A stretch of DNA of 14,312 nucleotides, from positions 1 to 14,312 of the forward strand of contig JAVBMP010000023.1 of NCBI GenBank assembly GCA_031552315.1. Direction: 5' to 3'. Numbering within the stretch: the stretch's first letter is position 1; every line of letters begins with the position of its first letter. This DNA is from JAVBMP01 sp031552315 (GTDB lineage: Bacteria; Desulfobacterota; Desulfovibrionia; Desulfovibrionales; Desulfovibrionaceae). Position numbers and translations under genes: made by a program. Positions 6,192 to 12,988 of the stretch are shown here, piece after piece. The notes under the pieces are model-generated. The model saw only the letters and a list, made by a program, of their open reading frames with translations. It was not told the origin of the DNA and ran no database searches.

Positions 6192-8372
6192 ATGTTTGGC
6201 GGCAATCAAAAAACAACGCGCCTGTTCCGCTTTTTGTTGCTTATTCTTGGTATTTCCTGCCTGCAACTGGCCTTTTACATTTGGCGCCCGGCCTTCATCG
6301 CGCAAATAGACTACAAAATTTATGACAGTTTGTTGCGCCTGCACGCGGGGGGCACGCCCTCACCCCTGCCGGTAATTGTTGATATTGATGAAGCCAGCCT
6401 GGCCGAATATGGGCAATGGCCCTGGCCGCGTTACATCATGGCCCGCCTGGTGGCTAACCTGGCGGAACAGGGCGCGGCGGTTACCGCCTTTGACGTAATC
6501 CTTTCTGAACATGACCGCACTTCCCCCGTACGCTTGAAAAAAGACCTTAAAACCCACCTGGATTTTGACGCGGATTTCAAAGACCTGCCCGAAGACCTGC
6601 AAGACTACGACATTTTGTTCACCACAGTACTGGACCCGGCTTACACCGTGCTGGCCTTTTACACCACGGACAAAGCCTCAAACACCGCCCTGCCCCAGGG
6701 CGTGAAGTTTGTGGAACAGTACCCCCTGGGCGCTGTGAACCCGGCCAGCGGCATAAACCGGGCCGCCGGGGGGCTTTTTCCCCTGCCGGAATTCAGTGAA
6801 CGCGCCTCGCTTGGGGCCATAAACTCCTTTACAGATTTTGACGGCCTGGTGCGCAGCGTCCCCCTGCTAAGCCAGATAGAAGGGCGCATTTACCCCAGCC
6901 TGGCCTTGCGCGCGCTAATGCTGCAACAAAATGTGAAAAGCCTGGTGCTGGCCGGTGATGAAGACGGCCTTAACAGCATAAAGCTGGGCAAAACCTCCAT
7001 CCCGGTAAAACCCAATGGGGCCTTGCCCCTGCTTTACCGTGGCGGCGCGGGGCAATACCCGTATTACAGCGTCAAAGATGTTATGGAAGGCAAACTCCCG
7101 CCAGACGCGCTTAAAGACCGCATAGCGCTTGTCGGCACATCTTCAGCCGGGCTGCTTGATATACGATCCACCCCCTTTGAAGCGGTGCTGCCCGGGGTGG
7201 AAGTGCACGCCACAGTCATAGACAACATACTGAATGACCGTTACATTTCCATACCACCCTGGAGCCTTGGCGCACAGGCCATTGCGGTGCTGCTCTGTTC
7301 CGTGCTGGCCGGGTTTCTTTTTGGGCGCGGCACCATGCCGGTGTATTCCATTGGCGGCCTCTGCATGCTGGGCGCTGTCTGGGGGGCAAGCATAGCCCTG
7401 TTCCGCAACGGGGTATATTTTTCTCCGCTTTTTGTGACAATGGCCATAATTATTTCCGGCTTGCTCATAATCAGCCTGCGCGTTTGGGGTGAAGAAGTGC
7501 AAAAACGCGCCATTCAAGCCGCCTTTGGCCGCTATGTGGCGCCGGAAGTGGTTGAACGCATTGTCAATGAAGGCGCGGAAGTGTTTTCTGGTGAAGAAAA
7601 GGAAGTAAGCATTCTGTTCACAGACTTGCGCGGCTTTACCTCTATTTCAGAAAAGCTGTCGCCAAGCCAGGTTGTGCGCCTCTTGAACCGCTACTTCACG
7701 CCCATGACGGCCCTGGTGCGCAACAACAAGGGCACGCTGGACAAATTCATAGGCGATGCCCTTATGGCCTTTTGGAATGCCCCGCTTGATGTGGCGGAAC
7801 ACCCCAAAATGGCCCTGCAAACCGTAATGCAAATGACGCAAACCCTTAAAGAACTTAACCCGGAACTGAAAAAGGAATTCGGCATTGAACTGCGCATGGG
7901 GGCCGGGCTGCACTGCGGCAAGGTTTCCGTGGGCAACATGGGTTCAAATGAACTTTTGTCCTACACCATCATAGGCGACAGCGTAAACCTGGCCTCACGC
8001 ATTGAAGGCCTTACCTCCACCTTTGGCGTGCCCGCCCTGGTAAGCGGAGAACTGCGCGAAAAATGCGGCGACGCCTGGCACTTTGCGCAGCTGGATTCCA
8101 TAATGGTAAAAGGCCGCACCCAACCGGTAGATATTTACCTGCCCCTTGGCGAGGATGAAGCCAATACCCGAAAAAAAGAACTGGAAACGCACACCCTGGC
8201 CCGCCAGCTGTACACTGAAGGCAGCTTCGCCAACGCGCTGGAAATGTTTGAAGCCCTGCACGCGGAATACCCGGAACAAAAAATGTACAACGTCTACCTT
8301 GAACGCTGCCAACACTTTTTGCAAAACCCTCCGCCCCCCGGACAGCTTGTCTGGCAAATGACCAGCAAGTGA
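6192..8372 (+). CDS. CHASE2-domain class III adenylate cyclase
   Basis: This 726-residue inner-membrane receptor cyclase makes cAMP from ATP. One N-terminal membrane helix (about 11-30) leads into a periplasmic CHASE2 sensor (about 35-350), three helices follow (about 358-380, 383-404, 408-430), then a cytoplasmic class III cyclase domain (about 468-655) and a short TPR-like tail (about 668-712). Visible catalytic residues are metal Asp478 (FTDLRGF) and Asp522 (IGDALMAF), adenine-specifying Lys518 (TLDKF), Thr592 (YTIIGD) and the Asn599/Arg603 pair (VNLASR). Thr in place of the second specificity Asp is the class IIIb form known from cyanobacterial CyaC-type enzymes. GGGGGA precedes ATG 6192. 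It is the last gene of the plus-strand cluster, and its CHASE2 domain probably senses the state of the envelope where the FecR and barrel proteins act. The ligand is unknown. Confidence 0.93.
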   Translation: MFGGNQKTTRLFRFLLLILGISCLQLAFYIWRPAFIAQIDYKIYDSLLRLHAGGTPSPLPVIVDIDEASLAEYGQWPWPRYIMARLVANLAEQGAAVTAFDVILSEHDRTSPVRLKKDLKTHLDFDADFKDLPEDLQDYDILFTTVLDPAYTVLAFYTTDKASNTALPQGVKFVEQYPLGAVNPASGINRAAGGLFPLPEFSERASLGAINSFTDFDGLVRSVPLLSQIEGRIYPSLALRALMLQQNVKSLVLAGDEDGLNSIKLGKTSIPVKPNGALPLLYRGGAGQYPYYSVKDVMEGKLPPDALKDRIALVGTSSAGLLDIRSTPFEAVLPGVEVHATVIDNILNDRYISIPPWSLGAQAIAVLLCSVLAGFLFGRGTMPVYSIGGLCMLGAVWGASIALFRNGVYFSPLFVTMAIIISGLLIISLRVWGEEVQKRAIQAAFGRYVAPEVVERIVNEGAEVFSGEEKEVSILFTDLRGFTSISEKLSPSQVVRLLNRYFTPMTALVRNNKGTLDKFIGDALMAFWNAPLDVAEHPKMALQTVMQMTQTLKELNPELKKEFGIELRMGAGLHCGKVSVGNMGSNELLSYTIIGDSVNLASRIEGLTSTFGVPALVSGELREKCGDAWHFAQLDSIMVKGRTQPVDIYLPLGEDEANTRKKELETHTLARQLYTEGSFANALEMFEALHAEYPEQKMYNVYLERCQHFLQNPPPPGQLVWQMTSK

Positions 8373-8396
8373 AAGCAAGAAGAATGCCTCCGGCGG

Positions 8397-8419
8397 CCAA
8401 AGGGGGTGACCCCCTTTGG
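8397..8419 (+). terminator. GC-rich hairpin after the cyclase gene
   Basis: CCAAAGGGGG (8397-8406) pairs with CCCCCTTTGG (8410-8419) around a TGA loop, 25 bp after the cyclase stop codon, preceded by CCTCCGGCGG. There is no T tract. It is probably a 3'-end hairpin of the plus-strand transcript. Confidence 0.5.
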
Positions 8420-8422
8420 AAA

Positions 8423-8488
8423 CCTCAAAATGAAAACACCCGGTTTTGAACCTTGCAAGGTTCAAAACCGGGTGTTTTCATTTTGAGG
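8423..8488. repeat. Perfect 66-bp palindrome between convergent genes
   Basis: Bases 8423-8455 are the exact reverse complement of 8456-8488, with no spacer; the centre reads CCTTGCAAGG and the ends read CCTCAAAATG and CATTTTGAGG. The two converging transcripts (cyclase from the left, gcvH from the right) each produce a 30-bp-plus hairpin here. A role in bidirectional termination or 3'-end protection fits. There is no A/T tract typical of an intrinsic terminator on either side. Confidence 0.95.
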
Positions 8489-8494
8489 GGGTTT

Positions 8495-8513
8495 GGGGGA
8501 AATCATTTCCCCC
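8495..8513 (-). terminator. Short palindrome after gcvH
   Basis: GGGGGAAAT (8495-8503) pairs with ATTTCCCCC (8505-8513) about a single central base, 4 bp from the gcvH stop codon. The helix must open at its tip to fold as RNA. It mirrors the GC-rich hairpin on the other side of the 66-bp palindrome. Confidence 0.45.
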
Positions 8514-8517
8514 AATA

Positions 8518-8904
8518 TTACAGGCCTTTTTGGTAGTCGGCCGCGCTTATAAGCAAGTCGCGCGAAGCGCCTTCCGCCATGCGAATTTTTACCATCCAGC
8601 CTTCTGTATAGGGGCCGGTGTTCACCAGGGTGGGTTCATCGGCCAGGGCCTTGTTTACGTCAATTACCGTGCCGGTTACCGGCATGTAAAGTTCGTTCAC
8701 GGACTTGATGGATTCCACAGTGCCGAAGGATTTGCCGCCGTCAAAAGACTTGCCGGAAGCCGGAAGATCCACGTAGGCCACTTCACCCAGCTGGTCTTGC
8801 GCAAAGTCGGAAATGCCCACAATCGCGGTGCCGTCGCCGTTATCTTTAAACCATACGTGTTCTACGGTGTACTTGAGTTCATCCGGGTATTTCAGGTCGC
8901 TCAT
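8518..8904 (-). CDS. gcvH: Glycine cleavage system H protein (lipoyl carrier)
   Basis: This 128-residue lipoyl carrier shuttles the aminomethyl group between the P, T and L proteins of the glycine cleavage or reductive glycine system in the cytoplasm. The lipoyl Lys is residue 67 in VESIKSVNE, and the family motifs KYTVEHVW, VGISDFAQDQLGE and the Gly-Lys-Ser/Gly turn are all present; length is normal. AAGGAG lies 7 nt before ATG 8904. It is downstream of lpdA on the same strand (64-bp gap), so both are probably co-transcribed, ending at the palindrome cluster. The P and T subunit genes are not in the window. Confidence 0.97.
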   Translation of the reverse strand: MSDLKYPDELKYTVEHVWFKDNGDGTAIVGISDFAQDQLGEVAYVDLPASGKSFDGGKSFGTVESIKSVNELYMPVTGTVIDVNKALADEPTLVNTGPYTEGWMVKIRMAEGASRDLLISAADYQKGL

Positions 8905-8969
8905 GCCAGTCTCCTTATTGGGTTTTGCACACTTTTTTCAAATGGGGGCCAACGCCTTCAGGCAAATGC

Positions 8970-10385
8970 TCAGTGCCCGGCCAAAGACAGGGCGGCTTCA
9001 TAAAAGCCTTCCGCCAGTGTGGGGTGGGCGTGAATGGTGTTGGCAATATCTTGCGCGGTCGCGCCCATTTTGATAGCCAGGGCGGCTTCCGCTATAAGGT
9101 CTGTGGCGTGCGCGCCGGCCAGGTGCGCGCCAAGAAGCTTGCCGCTTTTGCCGTCACAAACAAGCTTGAACACCCCGGCCAATTCGCCCATGGCCTGCGC
9201 CTTGCCCAGTTCACGGAACTGGAACAGGCTGGTCTTCACTTCAAAGCCCTTGGCAGCCGCTTCAGCCTCTGTAAGGCCTACTGTGGCTATTTCCGGGCTG
9301 GTAAAGATGCCGGAAGGCACCACGCTGTAATCCATGCTCTGGTTTTTGCCCAGGCAGTTGGCGGCGGCGCAAAGCCCTTCAACAGAAGCCATGTGCGCCA
9401 GCATGATCTTGGCGGGGCCAAGCACGTCGCCAATGGCGTAAATGCCGGGCACGGAAGTTTCAAGCCGTTCATTTACGGTTACCCAGCCGCGGTTGTCTGT
9501 GGCAATGCCCGCTTCCGCAAGGCCAAGGCCCTGGGTGTTGGGCACGCGGCCAATGGTTACCAGCACGGCGTCCACAATCATTTCACTTTCCGGCTGAGCG
9601 CCTTCCGCCGGGACGAAGGGTGAAGCGCCAAGAATGGCTTTTACGGAACCGTCGGCCAGCTTTTCCACCCGGCTTACGGTGCGGCCAAGTTCAAGGGCTA
9701 TGCCGCGTTTTTTGGCTTCCCGCTGCAAAAGCTTGCTCATTTCTTCATCAACGGAAGGCAGAGGCAACAGGCGGGCCTGCCCTTCCACTATAGTCACGTC
9801 TGAACCAAAGGCCTTGTAAATGAAGGCCATTTCAGACCCGATAACCCCGCCGCCCACTATCAGCAACCGCTTGGGGGCCTCTTGCAGCAGCAGCGCGTCA
9901 TCGCTGGAAAGAATGCTTTTGTGGTCAATGGGCAATGAGGGCAGGTTAAGGCCGCTGGAGCCTGTGGCGATAATTATTTTGTCGCCGCCAATTTCCATAA
10001 TGGAACCATCTTCAGCCGTAACGCGCACAAGACCGGCGTTTACTACCTGGCCGCGCCCGCGCAACAGCCTTACCTTAAGCATGTTGCAGGTTTTTTCCAA
10101 CCCGCCGCGCAGCACTTGCCCAACTTTTTCCTTGCGGGCCACCACTCCGGGCATGTTCACGGCGGCTTCACCCACGCCATTTATGCCAAATTCCGCCAGA
10201 CGGTGCGCGGTTTCAAGCGCTTCCGCAGAGGCCTTCAGGGTTTTGGTGGGGATGCAGCCGGTATTGAGGCAGGTGCCGCCAATATGGTGCGATTCAACAA
10301 GGGTAACTTCGGCTCCGGCTTTGGCGGCGGCAAAGGCTGCAGTATATCCGCCGGGTCCGCCGCCGATTACGGTAATTTTGGTCAT
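8970..10385 (-). CDS. lpdA: Dihydrolipoyl dehydrogenase (L protein)
   Basis: This 471-residue FAD/NAD disulfide oxidoreductase reoxidises dihydrolipoyl groups, here most likely that of the neighbouring GcvH. The FAD-binding GGGPGG motif is at about 8-13, the redox disulfide Cys39/Cys44 in GGTCLNTGCIPT, the NAD-binding GGGVIGSE near 175-182, the second FAD motif around YAIGDV and the C-terminal catalytic HAHPTLAE at about 452-459. Length is normal. I set the start at ATG 10385 because AAGGAG is 7 nt upstream; a TTG two codons earlier almost touches the Shine-Dalgarno. The region upstream (10386-10641) holds hairpin composite B. Confidence 0.96.
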   Translation of the reverse strand: MTKITVIGGGPGGYTAAFAAAKAGAEVTLVESHHIGGTCLNTGCIPTKTLKASAEALETAHRLAEFGINGVGEAAVNMPGVVARKEKVGQVLRGGLEKTCNMLKVRLLRGRGQVVNAGLVRVTAEDGSIMEIGGDKIIIATGSSGLNLPSLPIDHKSILSSDDALLLQEAPKRLLIVGGGVIGSEMAFIYKAFGSDVTIVEGQARLLPLPSVDEEMSKLLQREAKKRGIALELGRTVSRVEKLADGSVKAILGASPFVPAEGAQPESEMIVDAVLVTIGRVPNTQGLGLAEAGIATDNRGWVTVNERLETSVPGIYAIGDVLGPAKIMLAHMASVEGLCAAANCLGKNQSMDYSVVPSGIFTSPEIATVGLTEAEAAAKGFEVKTSLFQFRELGKAQAMGELAGVFKLVCDGKSGKLLGAHLAGAHATDLIAEAALAIKMGATAQDIANTIHAHPTLAEGFYEAALSLAGH

Positions 10386-10508
10386 TTTCAAACTCCTTCA
10401 GGAAGGGGTGGTGGTCGGTGTAAAAATTACGCAATCCATAGCTAGCGGTATAAGCCGGGCCGCAAAAAAAGGTTGTTCCTTTAGCGACATTCTTGTGAAA
10501 AAAATCTA

Positions 10509-10643
10509 CTTCCGAAAGCCGCTTTGGTCAAGCGGAAGACCTTGGCAAAAGGCCGTTGCCGGGCAATTCACCCATTTCAATCGTAAATTCCCCCAGGCAG
10601 TGTAGTCACGAAGGGCAAAAGGCACCTCGTGACTACCTTGCCT
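10509..10643 (+). repeat. Composite hairpin array B (deletion derivative of array A)
   Basis: Hairpins in the same order as array A at 366-623: CTTCCG/CGGAAG (10509-10514/10533-10538) or alternatively CCGCTT/AAGCGG, GGCAA/TTGCC (10544-10548/10556-10560), GGGCAATT/AATTCCCC (10561-10568, 10586-10593), then a foldback with arms 10595-10611 and 10626-10643. The loop of the third hairpin, CAYYCATTTCAATCGT, is identical to array A except one base, while its stem has changed in both arms (GAG/CTC to GGG/CCC). The last foldback keeps only the outer arms and AGGGCAAAAGGCAC; the central 100 bases of array A are absent. The right end overlaps the stop codon of the OsmC-family gene. Confidence 0.7.
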
Positions 10644-11076
10644 AGTCTTCAATCACATCCAGATTTATCTTGTAGGTAATGGGGAAGGCCCCTTCAAGCG
10701 AGGCCGTAACAAGGCAGCCCTGCTGCATTACTTTTACCACGCGGTCAAAGGTGTCTTCATATTCTTCAGACATGCGCACGGTTACGTCAAGGGCAAGGGC
10801 CACCACGCGGGCGCGTTTTTTTTCATCCACCCCGGTTTCCAGCGTGGCTTTGCCGCTGATTTTTTCATACTTGGCCCCGCGGGTATCCAATGCCTTGGCC
10901 AGGGCCCCGCAAAAGCAGTAAAGCGCGGATGAACCAAGAAGTTGCTTGGCTGTGCCGCCGCGTTCATCTTCCGGCACGCCGGTGTAGTCTATTTTTATGT
11001 CGCCCAAGACGGGGGAACCGGTGTGCAGTTTGACTATGCCATTTTCTTTGCTGTAACCGACTGAAAGTTCCGCCAT
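10642..11076 (-). CDS. OsmC-family thiol protein
   Basis: This 144-residue cytoplasmic protein has the OsmC/Ohr fold pattern: an N-terminal beta segment (residues about 2-35), a central helix with Cys54 and Cys56 (ALYCFCGALAKAL), and a second Cys121 (QQGCLVTASLEG) at the position of the family's resolving or second active cysteine. OsmC and Ohr proteins reduce organic hydroperoxides through such a Cys pair, but many members have unknown substrates; the CFC pair is not the classic motif. Start ATG 11076 has GGAG 7 nt upstream, and that GGAG lies in a competing hairpin (see 11084-11148). The stop codon TAG uses the first bases of hairpin array B. The upstream minus-strand gene is 152 bp away and lpdA lies 256 bp downstream. 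Confidence 0.85.
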   Translation of the reverse strand: MAELSVGYSKENGIVKLHTGSPVLGDIKIDYTGVPEDERGGTAKQLLGSSALYCFCGALAKALDTRGAKYEKISGKATLETGVDEKKRARVVALALDVTVRMSEEYEDTFDRVVKVMQQGCLVTASLEGAFPITYKINLDVIED

Positions 11077-11083
11077 AATTTAA

Positions 11084-11148
11084 CTCCGGCAATTAATAAT
11101 GTTGTGCCGGAGCGGCGCAGTATGATGTAAAAAACTGAACCGCTCCGG
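11084..11148 (-). promoter_or_regulatory. Leader with three mutually complementary segments
   Basis: Read on the minus strand, segment 1 is CCGGAGCGG (11148-11140), segment 2 is CCGCTCCGGCA (11115-11105) and segment 3 is TGCCGGAG (11091-11084). Segment 2 can pair with segment 1 (9 bp, extended by CAGT/ACTG inside the loop) or with segment 3 (8 bp, 13-nt loop). Segment 3 contains the GGAG Shine-Dalgarno of the OsmC-family gene, so the two folds would expose or hide the ribosome site. This is the layout of a translational switch; the signal and the proof of function are unknown. Confidence 0.5.
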
Positions 11149-11164
11149 GCAAGTATATCAAATG

Positions 11165-11226
11165 AGGCCGTTGCCCGGGGAATTGGGCACCAGGCAATTG
11201 AGCAGGGCCAATTGGGCAACGGGCCT
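11165..11226. repeat. 62-bp foldback with ends like the mobile element
   Basis: AGGCCGTTGCCC (11165-11176) and GGGCAACGGGCCT (11214-11226) are inverted repeats with one bulge; the left arm differs at one base from the 143-bp element's end AGGCCGTTGCAC. The interior carries AATTGGGC twice and CAATTG. There is no target duplication. It sits directly after the stop codon of the 11229 gene and may act as its 3' hairpin. It could be a shortened relative of the foldback family or a chance likeness. Confidence 0.5.
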
Positions 11227-11228
11227 GA

Positions 11229-11801
11229 TCAGGCGCAGTCGTGCTTGTCCCAGGGTTGACGGGCGTTGCGTTCCATGGCGGCTTCCATGGCCTGAACAGA
11301 TTCGCCAAGCTTGGCTATTTCTTTCAAACGGGCGTTCGGGTCTTTAAGCGCCTGATAAAGCACGGTGCCGTCAAGGTCTGCCGGGATATATATTTCCGCA
11401 ATATAACCCAGGGTGGGTATAACGTCCTTGAAGGTGGCAGCGCGGTTTACAATGCCGTTTTTGGCTATGCCGTTGCCGGAAAGCACCAGCCCCTTGTCGC
11501 ACACCATGCAAAGGGTAACGCGGCGGCCTGTCGCTTCCATAATGGCGGCAAGCCCGGCTTCAAACCCGGCGGCATCGTTGCTGAAGTCAACAACGGTAAG
11601 CGGGGTGCCGGCTTCCAGCTGGGCGGCCACGTCGGCGGCCTTTACAAACGCGGCGCCTTCAACGGCCCTGGCTTCCGCCAGCACGTCACCGTTTGTGAAA
11701 GAAGTGAAGATGGTGCCCTTTTCCTTGAAGGTATCCATTGAAGAATCCTTACAAACACACGCTTTGGGGCACACCACTATAATTGCTTTTTTTTCTGCCA
11801 T
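11229..11801 (-). CDS. Cys-rich protein with an alkaline-phosphatase-like C-terminal segment
   Basis: I do not recognise the whole 190-residue protein. It begins with KKAIIVVCPKACVCKD (Cys11, Cys15, Cys17), has CMVC at 98-101 and ends HDCA. No signal peptide or membrane helix is seen. Residues about 113-152 (GIVNR, DVIPTLGYIAEIYIP, then ADLDGTVL) resemble the C-terminal piece of the alkaline phosphatase / phosphoglycerate mutase superfamily, D-x-x-PT...P-x-D-x-DG, but at 190 residues the protein is much shorter than those enzymes and shows no catalytic Thr/Ser motif. The cysteines may bind a metal or take part in redox. CAGGAG precedes ATG 11801, and a good promoter lies about 45 bp further upstream. 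It is first in the minus-strand run that continues to the OsmC-family gene. Coding potential is firm; function is unknown. Confidence 0.8.
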   Translation of the reverse strand: MAEKKAIIVVCPKACVCKDSSMDTFKEKGTIFTSFTNGDVLAEARAVEGAAFVKAADVAAQLEAGTPLTVVDFSNDAAGFEAGLAAIMEATGRRVTLCMVCDKGLVLSGNGIAKNGIVNRAATFKDVIPTLGYIAEIYIPADLDGTVLYQALKDPNARLKEIAKLGESVQAMEAAMERNARQPWDKHDCA

Positions 11802-11844
11802 GACAAACTCCTGTATGTTAAATTAATGTTCTTGTTAATTAGTG

Positions 11845-11873
11845 TTTATGAATGCCGCGCAGCCTTTTGTCAA
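11845..11873 (-). promoter_or_regulatory. Sigma70-type promoter for the 11229-11801 gene
   Basis: On the minus strand, a perfect -35 TTGACA (11873-11868) and -10 CATAAA (11850-11845, four of six consensus bases) are separated by exactly 17 bp, 44 bp before the start codon. An A/T-rich stretch with ATTAA and TTAAT half-sites lies between the -10 box and the ribosome site and could hold an operator. Confidence 0.65.
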
Positions 11874-11938
11874 GGGCCAATTTACCCCATTCGGCCGCAG
11901 GCATCTGTAACAGGCTTAAATATTATGCATAAACAACC

Positions 11939-11954
11939 TGTGTAAATTATCACA
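11939..11954. promoter_or_regulatory. CRP/FNR-superfamily-like site
   Basis: TGTGT-N6-TCACA differs by one base from the TGTGA-N6-TCACA palindrome bound by CRP and related regulators such as HcpR. It is about 65 bp upstream of the -35 box of the 11229-11801 gene and in the tail region of zupT. A single imperfect site; the family of regulator cannot be told. Confidence 0.3.
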
Positions 11955-11972
11955 AAAGTCTGAAGCTGACAA

Positions 11973-11986
11973 CCCGCCTGGGCGGG
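11973..11986 (-). terminator. GC-rich hairpin after zupT
   Basis: CCCGC and GCGGG form a tight hairpin with a CTGG loop (plus strand), 4 bp past the zupT stop codon. On the minus strand it is followed by TTGTC, not a T tract, so it is at best a weak terminator. Confidence 0.35.
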
Positions 11987-11990
11987 GGCT

Positions 11991-12824
11991 TTATCCCAAA
12001 AGCAGCAGAGAAAGCGCCATAAGCCCCATGCCGGAAACCAGGCCATAAACGCACAGGTGGTGCTCGCCGTATTCCTCCGCCGCCGGAAGCAGTTCGTCTA
12101 TGGAAATAAACACCATTATGCCGGAAACCAGCCCGAAAAGCACCCCCATAAGGGTTGGGGTGAAAAAGGGCCGCAGCAGCAAAAAGCCCAGCAAGGCCCC
12201 CACAGGTTCCGCCAGGCCGGAAAGGAAGGAGTAGGAAAAGGCCTTCTTGCGGCTGCCCGTGGCATGGTAAATGGGTACGGAAACCGCAATACCTTCCGGT
12301 ATGTTATGAATAGCCACCGCAACGGCGATGGCCAGGCCAAGGGCCGGGTCGCCCAGCGCGGCGGTAAAGGTGGCCAGGCCTTCCGGGAAGTTGTGCACCC
12401 CTATGGCAAGCGCGGTCATTATGCCGGTATGCTTAAGCTTTTCCGCTGTCGCTTCCCTCCTGCCGTGGAAGCCGTCTACCACAGTGGGGCGCATTTCTTC
12501 CACAAACCTTGCTTCATGCGGGTTTTCTCCGCTGGGCACAAGTTTGTCTATCAGCGCTATCAGCAGCATTCCGCCAAAAAAGGCCCCGGTAATTGCCCAG
12601 GCCCCGGCCTTTTCCCCAAGTTGCCCGGCAAGGCAGGCGCGGCCTTCCGGCAAAATTTCCGCAAAGGCCACGTAAATCATTACCCCGGCGGAAAAGCCCA
12701 GGCTCAAGGACAAAAACCGCGTGTTGGTGCGCTTGGCCAACAGCCCTATTACGGAACCTATGCCGGTTGACAACCCGGCAAAAAGCGTAAGCATGAACGC
12801 GTAAACAGGGATTTGATCAAACAT
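11991..12824 (-). CDS. zupT: ZIP-family divalent metal transporter (ZupT-like)
   Basis: This 277-residue inner-membrane protein imports zinc or related divalent metals. Several hydrophobic helices are visible, with the two signature metal motifs HNFPEG (144-149) and HNIPEG (173-178) in the central helices and a third conserved region near ISIDELLPAAEEYG. A hydrophilic loop around 98-132 (NPHEARF...DGFHGRRE) contains two His. I chose ATG 12824 because AAAGGCG lies about 10 nt upstream, while a GTG three codons earlier almost overlaps it. It is transcribed alone, away from the glycosyltransferase gene. No convincing Zur-type operator was found in the 164-bp gap between the two genes. Confidence 0.92.
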   Translation of the reverse strand: MFDQIPVYAFMLTLFAGLSTGIGSVIGLLAKRTNTRFLSLSLGFSAGVMIYVAFAEILPEGRACLAGQLGEKAGAWAITGAFFGGMLLIALIDKLVPSGENPHEARFVEEMRPTVVDGFHGRREATAEKLKHTGIMTALAIGVHNFPEGLATFTAALGDPALGLAIAVAVAIHNIPEGIAVSVPIYHATGSRKKAFSYSFLSGLAEPVGALLGFLLLRPFFTPTLMGVLFGLVSGIMVFISIDELLPAAEEYGEHHLCVYGLVSGMGLMALSLLLLG

Positions 12825-12988
12825 TTGAAACACGCCTTTACATTTTTACTGATTAACAATATTCAAACGATAAAGCTTACGCCAAACAATTTTGGGCTTT
12901 TCAAGTTGAAACAATTGCGCATGAGTTTTTTGTGCTTACAAGGTTTCATCTACCGCAACGCAACCACTATGTAAACCATAAGGTTTTT

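Noticed and set aside
11826..11849. TTGTTAATTAGTG as a Rex operator near the minus-strand promoter
   Set aside because: Only one half-site fits; the second half lacks the expected inverted sequence.
12840..12900. Zur-type operator or clear promoters between zupT and the glycosyltransferase gene
   Set aside because: A/T-rich sequence is present but no symmetrical operator or properly spaced -35/-10 pair is convincing.
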